Source: Providencia vermicola
GTDB taxonomy: Bacteria; Pseudomonadota; Gammaproteobacteria; Enterobacterales; Enterobacteriaceae
Assembly (NCBI RefSeq): GCF_020381325.1
Contig: NZ_JAGSPI010000002.1
Span: 310,001-374,000 of the forward strand
DNA length: 64,000 nucleotides
Direction: 5' to 3'
The notes beneath the pieces are model-generated. The model did not search any database. It saw nothing but the letters and a program-made list of their open reading frames with translations, and was not told the DNA's origin. Below are positions 7,341-16,514 of the stretch, piece by piece (the first letter of the stretch is position 1; the number at the start of each line of letters is the position of its first letter). The position numbers and the translations under genes were made by a program.

Positions 7341-9743
7341 ATGCACTCACACTCTCATAAAGAAAATCATACACATACAAGCTCTTGCTGTTCAAGCACA
7401 AGTGCATGTTCATCCACTGTGCCACAAAAAAGTGCACAGGCGAGTAATGACTCACATGTTCATGAGCATAGTGACGTCAAAAAACACCCTGATGACGATG
7501 AGGAATCCCACCGACACAGTGGTGGATGTCACTCAGGTCACAACCATGGAGAGCATGCCCATGGGGCTCACGAGCACCAACACGGCGGTAGCTGTGGAGT
7601 AGCGGCAAACACCACTGATGAAGTTGAGCCTTTGCAAGCCGCTGGACAGCGTTTTAGCTGGATTATCCGTGGGATGGATTGCCCAAGCTGCGCCAATAAA
7701 ATTGAAAATGCGGTTGGCCAAATCGACGACGTCAAACAAGCCAAAGTCTTGTTTGCTACTGAAAAATTAGTGGTTGATGCAAATACTGACATCAGTGCAG
7801 CGGTTCGTTCTACCGTAGAAGCGGCTGGCTATGAATTACTCGACGTCGGTAGTAATAATGCGGCGGCTATTGCTCCACCACAAAGCTTACTTAGCGAAGC
7901 TAAGTCAGTCATTATCTTAGCAATATTGATGGCAATCAGCTGGGGAATTGAGGCATTTAGTCCAAAAGTCGGGAACATCGCCTTTATTTTAACGACGTTA
8001 TATGGGTTATATCCAATCGCAAGCAAATCATTACGTTTAATTCGTACTGGTACTCCTTTTGCTATCGAAACATTGATGACCGTTGCCGCTGTAGGGGCAA
8101 TTTTTATTCAAGCTACAGAAGAAGCCGCTATGGTTATCTTACTGTTTATGCTAGGAGAAATGCTCGAGTCCTACTCAGCAGGTCGAGCTCGTCGCGGGGT
8201 CAGCGCATTAATGGCTCTGGTTCCAGAAGATGCAATTCTCATTAAAGATGGGCAAAAAACCACAGTTCCTGTTGCACAACTGCGCCCTGGGGACATTATT
8301 GAAGTCGCACCAGGCGGGCGTTTACCAACGGACGCTGTGTTAGTTTCAGGTTTTGCGAGCTTTGATGAAAGTGCACTAACAGGGGAATCCGTTCCTGTTG
8401 AACGCAACGCAGGTGAAAAAGTCGCAGCAGGTTGCTTATCCGTTGACCGTGCAGTGCAAATGAAAGTGGTTTCAGAGCAAGGCCAAAACGCGATTGACCG
8501 TATTTTGCAGCTGATTGAAGAAGCAGAAGAACGCCGTGCACCTATTGAGCGCTTTATCGACCGCTTCAGCCGTATTTATACGCCGATTATCATGTTAATT
8601 TCAGCGTTAGTGATTATTATTCCACCGATTTTCTTTTCTGCACCTTGGGAAACATGGATCTACCGCGGTTTAACATTACTCTTAATTGGTTGTCCATGTG
8701 CGCTTGTGATATCAACGCCTGCGGCAATAACCTCAGCCCTTGCAACAGCAACACGTCGTGGCGCATTGATAAAGGGTGGTGCAGCACTTGAGCAACTCGG
8801 TACCATCACCACTATCGCATTAGATAAAACAGGTACACTGACAGAAGGTAAACCCCACGTTACTAACTTGGTTCCTGCTGATGGAATGACCGAAAGTGAA
8901 TTAGTCCAGATCACAGCATCTGTTGAGGTTGGTTCACACCACCCATTAGCAAAAGCGGTGGTAAATAAAGCAGAAGAGCTCTCTTTAGTTGTGACTGAAG
9001 CACAAGGCCGTAAAGCGCTTGCAGGAAAAGGTGTCGAAGGGTTCCTGAATAATAAGCACATACTAGTCAGTGCACCAAATCGCTTAGAGGTGCCGTTAGA
9101 AAATGAATGGCAAAGCAAAGTTGAAGCATTGGAAGCTGAAGGTAAAACGGTCGTTGTCACATTGGAAGATAACCGAGTTATTGGTTTAACTGCGCTGCAA
9201 GACACACTGCGCACAGATGCTACTGATGCGATGAGCATGCTCAAAGCGCTCAATGTTAATGCCGTCATGTTAACGGGGGATAACCCGCGTGCTGCTGGAG
9301 CAATTGCAGGCCAGTTAGGTATGGAGTTCCGTGCGGGTTTACTACCAGAAGATAAAGTTACCGCAGTTATGGAGCTAAACCGCAACCATAGCACTATGAT
9401 GGTAGGGGATGGCATTAACGATGCACCTGCAATGAAAGCTTCGAGTATCGGTGTGGCAATGGGTAGTGGTACTGACGTTGCGTTAGAAACCGCGGATGCC
9501 GCTTTAACTCATAACCGTTTAACGGGCTTACCAGAAATTATTGCGCTATCCCGTGCAACGCGGAAAATTATCCGTGAAAACATCACGATAGCGCTTGGAC
9601 TAAAAGGCGTATTTTTAGTCACCAGTTTACTCGGGATCACTGGACTTTGGGTAGCAGTGCTTGCGGATTCAGGTGCAACCGCACTTGTAACCGCAAATGC
9701 TGTACGGTTACTTCGAGTAAAATTACCTCAAGTGAAAAAGTAG
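7341..9743 (+). CDS. zntA: Zn(II)/Cd(II)/Pb(II)-exporting P1B-type ATPase ZntA
   Basis: Metal-exporting ATPase of 800 aa in the inner membrane. Start at ATG 7341, preceded by AAGGGGG; a TTG at 7323 lacks that support. The N-terminus is unusual: about 95 residues very rich in His and Cys (for example HSHSHKENHTHTSSCC) before the single HMA domain with its CPSC metal site (Cys114/Cys117). Catalytic features are present in order: the TGES actuator loop, the membrane CPC motif (IGCPCALV), DKTGTLTEGKP with the phosphorylated Asp, the HHPLAK nucleotide-binding motif and GDGINDAPA. E. coli ZntA is about 70 residues shorter. Transcribed alone from the ZntR-type promoter. Confidence 0.97.
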   Translation: MHSHSHKENHTHTSSCCSSTSACSSTVPQKSAQASNDSHVHEHSDVKKHPDDDEESHRHSGGCHSGHNHGEHAHGAHEHQHGGSCGVAANTTDEVEPLQAAGQRFSWIIRGMDCPSCANKIENAVGQIDDVKQAKVLFATEKLVVDANTDISAAVRSTVEAAGYELLDVGSNNAAAIAPPQSLLSEAKSVIILAILMAISWGIEAFSPKVGNIAFILTTLYGLYPIASKSLRLIRTGTPFAIETLMTVAAVGAIFIQATEEAAMVILLFMLGEMLESYSAGRARRGVSALMALVPEDAILIKDGQKTTVPVAQLRPGDIIEVAPGGRLPTDAVLVSGFASFDESALTGESVPVERNAGEKVAAGCLSVDRAVQMKVVSEQGQNAIDRILQLIEEAEERRAPIERFIDRFSRIYTPIIMLISALVIIIPPIFFSAPWETWIYRGLTLLLIGCPCALVISTPAAITSALATATRRGALIKGGAALEQLGTITTIALDKTGTLTEGKPHVTNLVPADGMTESELVQITASVEVGSHHPLAKAVVNKAEELSLVVTEAQGRKALAGKGVEGFLNNKHILVSAPNRLEVPLENEWQSKVEALEAEGKTVVVTLEDNRVIGLTALQDTLRTDATDAMSMLKALNVNAVMLTGDNPRAAGAIAGQLGMEFRAGLLPEDKVTAVMELNRNHSTMMVGDGINDAPAMKASSIGVAMGSGTDVALETADAALTHNRLTGLPEIIALSRATRKIIRENITIALGLKGVFLVTSLLGITGLWVAVLADSGATALVTANAVRLLRVKLPQVKK

Positions 9744-9760
9744 TGTTTCATCACCTAAGT

Positions 9761-9787
9761 AAAGCGCCCGATGTGGCGCTTTTTTTT
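9761..9787 (+). terminator. zntA intrinsic terminator
   Basis: AAAGCGCC (9761-9768), a 6-nt loop, then GGCGCTTT (9775-9782) leading into a T run. Confidence 0.9.
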
Positions 9788-9932
9788 CGAACCCTAAATT
9801 AATATAATCATTTATTACAATAAGTTAATTGTCATTTCATACGTGATTTTAGGACAAACTTTTTATCCGTGAGTCCGAAAGTTGCGTAAAATTACCCACA
9901 TAAGCAAGCTCTCTGTTGAGTGGGAAATCAAT

Positions 9933-10895
9933 ATGGTAAAACAGCGCAATTCAACACCCCATGACGCCGCCTTTAAAGGGTTTATGTCTAAAGTTGATAA
10001 TGCGCGTGACTTTTTTGATATTCACCTTCCCGCCAATATTAAGCAATTATGCCATTTCGATACATTAGCGATAACCAACACATCTTTTATCGATAAACAG
10101 CTGCGTTCGCGTTTCTCTGATGTGCTGTATACCGTCGAAACACAGCAAGGTGATGGGTATATTTATATGTTAGTTGAGCACCAATCATCGCCAGATAAGC
10201 TAATGGGATGGCGGTTGATGCACTACGCTTTTTTAGCCATGAATCAGCATCTACAACAAGGCAATAAAGACTTACCGTTGGTTGTGCCTGTATTATTTTA
10301 CCACGGAAAAGTGAGCCCTTATCCATATGCTCAACCTTGGACACATTGCTTTCATTGGCCAGATATCGCAACAGATTTGTATAGCAAAACATTTCCCATT
10401 GTTGATATCACGGTTATTGATGACGATGAACTCGTCAATCATCGCAAAGTCGCCGTCATGGAGCTTGCAATGAAACACAAGGACTTACGCGATGAATTTC
10501 AACGGGTTGTTCCTTTGTTGGCTCAAGCGCTCAACCAGCACTATAATAATGACGATGACATCATCACGATTCTTAATTATCTCTTTATTACCGTGGACTC
10601 TATTCATTTTGAATACATTGTCCAGCAACTGAGTGAAACAACAGAAAAGCATCAGGGGGTTATCATGAATATTGCGCTGAGATTACAAGAAAAAGGCCGT
10701 AAAGAAGGCATTGAAGAAGGTATTGAAAGAGGTATTAAGGAAGGCTTTGGAAAAGGCATTGAGGAAGGCCGAAAAGAAGCTTATCAACAACAACTGGCCA
10801 CTGCTCGGTGTCTATTAGAAAGCGGTATCAAATTGGAGTTGGTCATTAAAAGCACAGGCTTAAGCCGTGAAGAGATACACTCGGAATCAAAATAG
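9933..10895 (+). CDS. Rpn-family recombination-promoting nuclease / putative transposase (PF04754)
   Basis: A 320-aa protein of the Rpn family (PD-(D/E)XK-fold nucleases related to transposase_31). The start was set at ATG 9933 (MVKQRNSTPHDAAFKGF), where the family homology begins; an upstream TTG at 9882 is open but has poor support. Nuclease-core landmarks are SDVLYTV and LVEHQSSPDKLMGWR. The C-terminus turns into a Gly/Glu/Lys-rich repeat (KGRKEGIEEGIERGIKEG) and then a short helical domain. E. coli Rpn proteins act in DNA cleavage and phage defence. It stands alone with no transposon ends visible. Confidence 0.85.
   Translation: MVKQRNSTPHDAAFKGFMSKVDNARDFFDIHLPANIKQLCHFDTLAITNTSFIDKQLRSRFSDVLYTVETQQGDGYIYMLVEHQSSPDKLMGWRLMHYAFLAMNQHLQQGNKDLPLVVPVLFYHGKVSPYPYAQPWTHCFHWPDIATDLYSKTFPIVDITVIDDDELVNHRKVAVMELAMKHKDLRDEFQRVVPLLAQALNQHYNNDDDIITILNYLFITVDSIHFEYIVQQLSETTEKHQGVIMNIALRLQEKGRKEGIEEGIERGIKEGFGKGIEEGRKEAYQQQLATARCLLESGIKLELVIKSTGLSREEIHSESK
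10665..10895 (+). CDS. Putative internally initiated Rpn C-terminal protein (RpnS-like)
   Basis: An in-frame ATG at 10665 inside the rpn gene is preceded by AGGGGG (10654-10659) with 5 nt spacing, a much better ribosome-binding site than that of the full-length start. It would give a 76-aa protein consisting of the repeat and the C-terminal helical part. In E. coli, intragenic small Rpn proteins made from such internal starts have been shown to block toxicity of the full-length nuclease. Translation here is predicted, not shown. Confidence 0.6.
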   Translation: MNIALRLQEKGRKEGIEEGIERGIKEGFGKGIEEGRKEAYQQQLATARCLLESGIKLELVIKSTGLSREEIHSESK

Positions 10896-11033
10896 ATTAA
10901 GCACTTTAAAAACAAGCGATTAAGCTGTTTTTAAAAAAATATTACTTTTCACTGTTTAGCTATATGTATGCGTATGCGCAAGAACAGCTGCCGCCCTTAA
11001 TGGCAACGGCCGCACTGTTTCTCACACAATAAC

Positions 11034-11288
11034 CTATAATCCGCTGGCTTTTTTACGTAACAAATAACGGTAAGGGGCGCTTTCAGCTTCAACCGCCAGC
11101 AAGTCATGTTCCATAAAACGGCAAAAACCAGGAATATCACGGGTTGTCGCTGGGTCATCCGCAATAACCAGTAATGTCTCGCCTTCGGACATATTCCGAA
11201 CCGTTTTACGCACTAACATCACGGGCTCTGGGCAGCGTAAGCCGAGTGTATCAAGGGTTTTGGTTGCGTTGGTAAATAAATCAGACAT
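11034..11288 (-). CDS. tusA: Sulfur carrier protein TusA
   Basis: An 84-aa TusA/SirA-family protein that passes sulfur from IscS towards the 2-thiouridine of tRNA and other acceptors. The catalytic Cys19 sits in the signature GLRCPEPVM. Length and sequence match E. coli TusA. It lies next to yhhQ as in E. coli, in divergent orientation. The gap from rpn (10896-11033) contains an imperfect hairpin, AAAAACAAGC with GCTGTTTTT, at about 10908-10936. Confidence 0.96.
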   Translation of the reverse strand: MSDLFTNATKTLDTLGLRCPEPVMLVRKTVRNMSEGETLLVIADDPATTRDIPGFCRFMEHDLLAVEAESAPYRYLLRKKASGL

Positions 11289-11415
11289 ATAAACGACTTC
11301 TTAAAGGAATCAATAGATTGATTATATAATAAAATGCGCGTTGATAAATGAACAGTTTTGCTTTTGTTGCGCAACAGGCGTATGATGCGCTACTCCCGAT
11401 TTAGGGATGAATATC

Positions 11416-11448
11416 ATGGGTTCCCTCACCCCATTGCGACTAAAAAGG
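11416..11448 (+). promoter_or_regulatory. Probable preQ1-I riboswitch upstream of yhhQ
   Basis: ATGGG (11416-11420) pairs with CCCAT (11430-11434) around the loop TTCCCTCAC. An A-rich segment, ACTAAAAAGG, follows up to 11448. This is the compact H-type pseudoknot plan of preQ1-I aptamers: short P1, C-rich loop, A-rich L3, and a 3' GG that pairs with the loop. The final AAGG is also the ribosome-binding site of yhhQ, so ligand binding would hide it. The ATG codons at 11407 and 11416 lie in or before the aptamer and are not the start. Confidence 0.72.
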
Positions 11449-11454
11449 TACAAT

Positions 11455-12123
11455 ATGTTTGATTTTACTGTGCAGCAAAAAGCCACTGCGTTAATTTGGC
11501 TATCTTTATTTCATATTTTAATTATTACATCCAGTAACTACCTTGTGCAGTTGCCGATTAATATTTTCGGCTTCCATACCACTTGGGGCGCGTTTACCTT
11601 TCCCTTTATATTTCTGGCCACTGACTTAACCGTCCGTATCTATGGTGCACCGCTTGCTCGACGAATTATTACGGCAGTCATGTTACCTGCACTACTGATT
11701 TCCTATGTTATTTCTGCGCTATTTTTCCAAGGTGAATGGCAAGGTTTTACTGCGCTCTCTGAGTTTAATGTATTCGTTGCGCGTATTGCTGCCGCAAGCT
11801 TTATGGCATATGTACTTGGGCAAATATTAGATGTCAGCGTTTTCAATAAATTACGTCAAAATGCACGTTGGTATGTTGCACCTGCTTGCGCCATGTTCTT
11901 TGGTAATTTAATTGATACCATCGCTTTCTTCTTTATCGCCTTTTTCCGCAGTAGTGACCCATTTATGGCGGCAAACTGGGTGGAAATCGCGCTAGTCGAT
12001 TACGTCTTTAAGTTACTTATTTGTATGCTCTTTTTCTTACCCGCCTATGGTGTTTTATTGAATTTCATCTTGAAATACTTCTTTGCTAATTCAGCAGAAA
12101 AACAATTAGTGCGCCAACATTGA
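11455..12123 (+). CDS. yhhQ: Queuosine precursor (preQ0/preQ1) transporter YhhQ
   Basis: A 222-aa polytopic membrane protein of the ECF-like vitamin-uptake superfamily that imports queuosine precursors. Segments such as LVQLPINIFGFHTTWGAF, FPFIFLATDLTVRI and SFMAYVLGQILDV are nearly identical to E. coli YhhQ. The start at 11455 (MFDFTVQQ) matches the E. coli N-terminus and has AAGG six nt upstream. Regulation by the adjacent preQ1-I aptamer fits the substrate. Confidence 0.95.
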   Translation: MFDFTVQQKATALIWLSLFHILIITSSNYLVQLPINIFGFHTTWGAFTFPFIFLATDLTVRIYGAPLARRIITAVMLPALLISYVISALFFQGEWQGFTALSEFNVFVARIAAASFMAYVLGQILDVSVFNKLRQNARWYVAPACAMFFGNLIDTIAFFFIAFFRSSDPFMAANWVEIALVDYVFKLLICMLFFLPAYGVLLNFILKYFFANSAEKQLVRQH

Positions 12124-12133
12124 ACATAAAAAA

Positions 12134-12156
12134 GGAGATAGCGAAATGCTATCTCC
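12134..12156 (-). terminator. Terminator between yhhQ and glpABC
   Basis: GGAGATAGC (12134-12142) pairs with GCTATCTCC (12148-12156). On the minus strand it is followed by TTTTTTATG, so it best serves the glpABC transcript. Confidence 0.75.
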
Positions 12157-12209
12157 AAACGGGTTAAACTGAGTTAAAACAAAGAATAACAACCCTACAA
12201 TTCAGTTAA

Positions 12210-13403
12210 CTATAATGCTTTTGCTAAGAGCGAAATCGGGTGTTCGCATTTCTTGCTTGTGGACATCTCAATTTGCCATTTACACGTTTCACAGTCTGTG
12301 ATGACCATATCTGCCCCGCTTTCTTCTATCTGACGGAAGAGCCCTGCACCAATGCCTTGTGAAACTTCATAGTTCTCTTTCTTAAACCCGTATGTCCCTG
12401 CGATACCACAGCACTGGGAGTCAAGTACTATTAACTCAACACCAGGTACGCGTTTTATTAACTCAAGCGTATAAGATGTCCAACCCATTTTTTCCATGTG
12501 GCACGGAGTATGGTAAGCGACTTTTAATGGTGTATGTTTCAACTTAAGCTCCCGTCCCTGCTCTAAAAGACGATAAATATAACGCGTTGCTAGCTCGATA
12601 TTGTCACGCATTTCCGAGGTGTCTACATCCAGCACATGGGTATATTCATCACGGATAGTAAAAGTACAGGTTGACGATGTTGCGACCACAGGTATATGTT
12701 TTTCTAGGATCGTTTCTTGGAGTGATTCTAAGTTAACATTAGCTTGGCGTTTTGCTTGTTTCATAAAACCGTTAGCAATCAATGCAACACCACAGCATTT
12801 CTCACGTTTAAGCAGTTGCACACCAATATTCATCCCATTAAAGACTTTAATTAAGTCTTTCCCTAACTGCGGGTGATTATAATTGACATAGCAACCATGG
12901 AAAAACGCGACCTGCTCTTCAAATTTAGCTTGTTCTGCCGCTTGCTTGGAATACCAACGACGGAATGTCCCAAATGAATATTTTGGCAATTCACGGCGAT
13001 GGTCTATTTTTAACGCCTTATCCAAAATTTGGCGAACGGGTTTTAACCCTGTAATGGTATTTACCACGGGGGCAAACGGCGTAGAAAGTGAGCCCATTAA
13101 ATCCGTATGGCTGAGGATTGCATCGCGGATTTTCGGTTTTTGCTGGCTGTAGGTATTTCTTGCACGGGCAATAATATCGCCAATTTTTACATCTGATGGG
13201 CAAGCAACTTCACAACGTTTACAGTTAGTACAATATTTAAGAGCTTCATCATAGAGCATTGGGTCTTTTAAACGTAAACGCTCACCATCGAGCCCGGCTT
13301 GTTTTGGGCCTGGATACAATGGATTTACTTTTGCAACGGGGCAATATGTCGTACACACGGTGCATTTAATACAGCTTTCAAAGCTTGCATCTTGAATACT
13401 CAT
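12210..13403 (-). CDS. glpC: Anaerobic glycerol-3-phosphate dehydrogenase subunit C
   Basis: A 397-aa iron-sulfur subunit that anchors GlpAB to the membrane and passes electrons to menaquinone. Two ferredoxin-type cysteine sets (CIKCTVCTTYCP and CTNCKRCEVACP) lie in the first 80 residues. Two CCG domains follow (EKCCGVALIAN and QCCGIAGTYGF). The start overlaps the glpB stop by 4 bp, typical of translational coupling. Last gene of glpABC. Confidence 0.97.
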   Translation of the reverse strand: MSIQDASFESCIKCTVCTTYCPVAKVNPLYPGPKQAGLDGERLRLKDPMLYDEALKYCTNCKRCEVACPSDVKIGDIIARARNTYSQQKPKIRDAILSHTDLMGSLSTPFAPVVNTITGLKPVRQILDKALKIDHRRELPKYSFGTFRRWYSKQAAEQAKFEEQVAFFHGCYVNYNHPQLGKDLIKVFNGMNIGVQLLKREKCCGVALIANGFMKQAKRQANVNLESLQETILEKHIPVVATSSTCTFTIRDEYTHVLDVDTSEMRDNIELATRYIYRLLEQGRELKLKHTPLKVAYHTPCHMEKMGWTSYTLELIKRVPGVELIVLDSQCCGIAGTYGFKKENYEVSQGIGAGLFRQIEESGADMVITDCETCKWQIEMSTSKKCEHPISLLAKAL

Positions 13404-14695
13404 TGTGCCACCTCCGCCTGCATTATTTTGTTTTTACTGACTTCATTAATGATTTCGTTCGCTGTAAATAACGCGCTAATCATTGATACTCCGGCACCGC
13501 AGCCTTGCGTTAATGGGTCAAATCCCCCGAGTACTGCGCCTGCAACATACAGGTTTTCAATCGACTGTCCTGCTTTTTGAGCTCGTAACTTTTCGTCCGT
13601 TTTCACGCCAAATGCCATATAAGGCTGGGAGGCAAAAAATTCTTTATTGGTCCATTTCGCTCGCTCAGAAATCTCGCATAAATCTAAATTCATCAATGGT
13701 TCATACACTCGGTCAAACGCTGCCACCAGTCCATTATTAAAAAAGCTACCCGTTGCCAACACAAAGTGTTTCGCCTTGAGCGAGATATCCCCGTGATTAC
13801 GTGTCTGCACAGATTCAATACGGCCATCTGAATAATTTACCAATGTCACTTTGTCCCCTGGCATGACAATGCCACCTTGGCGGCGAAATTGGCGCAATAA
13901 CATCTCATGCAGGCGAATACCCAATAATGATGGTGGTAAAGTAGGTAATAAATACAGTTGCTTACCTAACCGTTTTTGTAACTCCAACATCGGTTGCTCG
14001 CTGTCCAGCCCAATACAAGCCGGTATAAAAACAGCCTCTGCATCAGCGATTAATGGTGAAATCTCCCCAACGATTTGGTCCATGTTTTCGGGTCTATCGA
14101 GCCAACGAGCGACATTAATCGCTCTAAATTCACTTGGGTTTTCGCGCAGTCGGTCAAGTAGTGGCAAATGCACATAATGGGCACTTGCCTGTAACCCTTC
14201 TCGTTGTAACTCATCAGCCACCATTTGTGGCTGAAAATCCAAGAAACCTTCAATACCTACAACGGCAATTTTATTCACACCCATTTTTTGATGTAAGCCA
14301 ACGGTAGGGACTGATTCAGGGCTCAGCCACGTCATACGTTTATGACCTAACGGTGTGATACGATAATGATTCTCTTCACATGAACCTTTTAAGCGAATTC
14401 CAGCTTGCTGCAAGATAGATTCTGCCATTCTAGCCAGCTCAGTCACTTGATTTTCCCCCATCAAACTATAGGGGTGAAAAGGCGCTTGCGATTTTAACTC
14501 ACTGAGCATTGTCAGTGGTTTTTCTGCAATTTGGCCATCAGGTAAATGCGTTAATAAATCCAATGAGCCCGATGAAAAATGCAGCGCATTTTGCCCAGCA
14601 CTCACCATCGCACAAGATAGACCAGATTGGGTTAGGCGAATACCGCAAAGTAGCCCCGCGAGGCCACCTCCCATCACAACCACATCATATTTCAT
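13400..14695 (-). CDS. glpB: Anaerobic glycerol-3-phosphate dehydrogenase subunit B
   Basis: A 431-aa flavoprotein subunit. The N-terminal dinucleotide-binding motif is VVMGGGLAGLLCGIRL, and the C-terminal FAD-family segment is AGAVLGGFDPLTQGCGAGV. It works with GlpA to oxidise sn-glycerol-3-phosphate to dihydroxyacetone phosphate during anaerobic respiration. It overlaps glpA by 11 bp and glpC by 4 bp. Confidence 0.97.
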   Translation of the reverse strand: MKYDVVVMGGGLAGLLCGIRLTQSGLSCAMVSAGQNALHFSSGSLDLLTHLPDGQIAEKPLTMLSELKSQAPFHPYSLMGENQVTELARMAESILQQAGIRLKGSCEENHYRITPLGHKRMTWLSPESVPTVGLHQKMGVNKIAVVGIEGFLDFQPQMVADELQREGLQASAHYVHLPLLDRLRENPSEFRAINVARWLDRPENMDQIVGEISPLIADAEAVFIPACIGLDSEQPMLELQKRLGKQLYLLPTLPPSLLGIRLHEMLLRQFRRQGGIVMPGDKVTLVNYSDGRIESVQTRNHGDISLKAKHFVLATGSFFNNGLVAAFDRVYEPLMNLDLCEISERAKWTNKEFFASQPYMAFGVKTDEKLRAQKAGQSIENLYVAGAVLGGFDPLTQGCGAGVSMISALFTANEIINEVSKNKIMQAEVAQ

Positions 14696-16340
14696 TATCC
14701 GCCTCCTTCTGAGATGCTTTGCCTAATGTGGCTTCATTCATCCCACATAACCCATGATAAACCCAACTGGTAAACTCGCTTTCGCGCAGTGCATCCCCCC
14801 AAGCGATGGGGCGAACGCCCTTCCAACGCTCATTGAGAAAATGACCAAGTTGCTGCTCAGTTTCATGCGGTGTCGTGACATTAAACCGATTGAGTAAACC
14901 TGCCGCTCGACAAGCACACAGCTCCCCTTGGCAAGTTCCCATCCCAACGCGGGTACGGCGACGTAAATCCAATAAATTGTTTACAGTGAGCGAATTAACG
15001 GCATAACGTACTTCTCCTGCCGTTACAGCTTCACATTCGCACACTAAACTTTTATCTAAACGATCAGTACTTAAAATGGCGGAAGCACGGTCACCGTGGC
15101 GGTAAACCGCAGAGCCACGAATTGGTGCAGGAATGGAAATCACGTTGCGCAAGGCTTCTTCCGCGCTGTGTTGAGAACCTGGCAGTGCCGCTTCAGCCGT
15201 TGTACATTTTGCTGAATGACCGAGTTTTTCACAAACTTTATCCGTTGCCCATTCTGCCATCAGTCGATAAGTCATTAATTTACCACCTGTAATGGTGATA
15301 AAGCCTTCCATCCCATCGCGTTTCGCATGGTCTAAAAGCACTATTCCACGGCTCACATTTCGCCCTGATGGGTCATCATCGCTAGCCACTAAGGGGCGAA
15401 CGCCTGCATAGGCGCGTAAAATGCGCGTTGTCGCCAATGCAGGTGATAACATCGAACCTTCACGAATAAGAATATCAACCTCTTCTGGGGTGACATACAT
15501 ATTGTCGATTTGGTCATATTCAATGTGTGTGGAAGTGGTTCCAATCAGCGAAATCGTATCGCCAGGCACTAAAATGTCCGCATCCGCAGGCTTACGGCAG
15601 CGGTTGATCACCATGTTATTTAACCGATGACCTAAAATGAGCAATGCCCCTTTTGCAGGGAACATTTTAATTTTTAGCTCGCCGTATTCGGCAATTTTTT
15701 GTCCCCAGATCCCACCTGCGTTAACGACAATTTCTGCATAAATGTCATACTGTTTTTTTGCCTGATGGTCGTAAACTGTCACACCACGAACAGTATCACC
15801 ATCGCGAATAAGGCCAATAACCTCATGGTAAGTCAGTACTTTTGCGCCATGTTCTCTGGCATCTAGCATATTTGCAGCCGTTAGGCGGAATGGATCTACG
15901 GTGCCATCGGGCACGCGAACCGCACCAATTAATGCGGAGTTAACCGATGGCTCAAGACGGATAGCTTCTGCTGGGTCAATAGCATTGGCGTCAATACCTG
16001 CATTTTGGCAAGCCGTGATAAATTTCTGCTGATAATCGAGGCTGTCTTCAGGCAATGTAATAAACAAGCCATCCGTTCGCTCAATACAATGATGAGCAAT
16101 TCGCTTTAAGATTTTGTTCTCTTCAATACATTCTCTTGCGGATTCGCTATCAGTTACCGCATAACGAGCACCACTATGGAGCAAACCGTGGTTTCGCCCT
16201 GTTGCGCCAGTCGCAATGTCGTGCCTTTCAAGTAAAACGGTTCTCAGACCTCGGCGAGCGCAGTCACGAGCGACTCCTGCACCTGTTGCGCCACCACCGA
16301 TAATGATGACATCCGTTTCAGTCACAGATGAGCCATTCAT
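14685..16340 (-). CDS. glpA: Anaerobic glycerol-3-phosphate dehydrogenase subunit A
   Basis: Catalytic FAD subunit, 551 aa. The FAD motif DVIIIGGGATGAGVARD begins at about residue 10, and HDIATGATGRNHGLLHSGA is conserved. The C-terminal BFD-like [2Fe-2S] domain has cysteines in LVCECEAVTAGE and GTCQGELCACRAAG. It is first in glpABC and divergent from glpT, so both promoters lie in 16341-16776, as in E. coli. Confidence 0.98.
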   Translation of the reverse strand: MNGSSVTETDVIIIGGGATGAGVARDCARRGLRTVLLERHDIATGATGRNHGLLHSGARYAVTDSESARECIEENKILKRIAHHCIERTDGLFITLPEDSLDYQQKFITACQNAGIDANAIDPAEAIRLEPSVNSALIGAVRVPDGTVDPFRLTAANMLDAREHGAKVLTYHEVIGLIRDGDTVRGVTVYDHQAKKQYDIYAEIVVNAGGIWGQKIAEYGELKIKMFPAKGALLILGHRLNNMVINRCRKPADADILVPGDTISLIGTTSTHIEYDQIDNMYVTPEEVDILIREGSMLSPALATTRILRAYAGVRPLVASDDDPSGRNVSRGIVLLDHAKRDGMEGFITITGGKLMTYRLMAEWATDKVCEKLGHSAKCTTAEAALPGSQHSAEEALRNVISIPAPIRGSAVYRHGDRASAILSTDRLDKSLVCECEAVTAGEVRYAVNSLTVNNLLDLRRRTRVGMGTCQGELCACRAAGLLNRFNVTTPHETEQQLGHFLNERWKGVRPIAWGDALRESEFTSWVYHGLCGMNEATLGKASQKEADNEI

Positions 16341-16434
16341 GTCGCATCCCTCACATTAATAAACATTTCTATAATCGATAAGTATAGATTCTATTTTTAT
16401 AATCTATTATTAAATATAGACCAGAAACGCGATC

Positions 16435-16454
16435 AATGTTTGATAAGGAACAAA
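16435..16454. promoter_or_regulatory. Candidate GlpR operator
   Basis: AATGTTTGATAAGGAACAAA closely resembles the E. coli GlpR operator pattern WATGTTCGWTAWCGAACATW. It lies in the glpA-glpT divergent region, where glycerol-3-phosphate-responsive repression is expected. Confidence 0.5.
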
Positions 16455-16498
16455 AACGAAAGCGATTGATACATTTTTAGTGTTATAAAGAACAATAT

Positions 16499-16514
16499 CG
16501 TGATGAAAGTCACA
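16499..16514. promoter_or_regulatory. CRP binding site in glpA-glpT region
   Basis: CGTGA-N6-TCACA (16499-16514) matches nine of the ten core bases of TGTGA-N6-TCACA. Catabolite control of glp genes is well established in enterics. Confidence 0.7.

Noticed and set aside
8660..9415. 251-aa open frame opposite zntA
   Set aside because: Shadow of the zntA coding strand, no homology or start signal.
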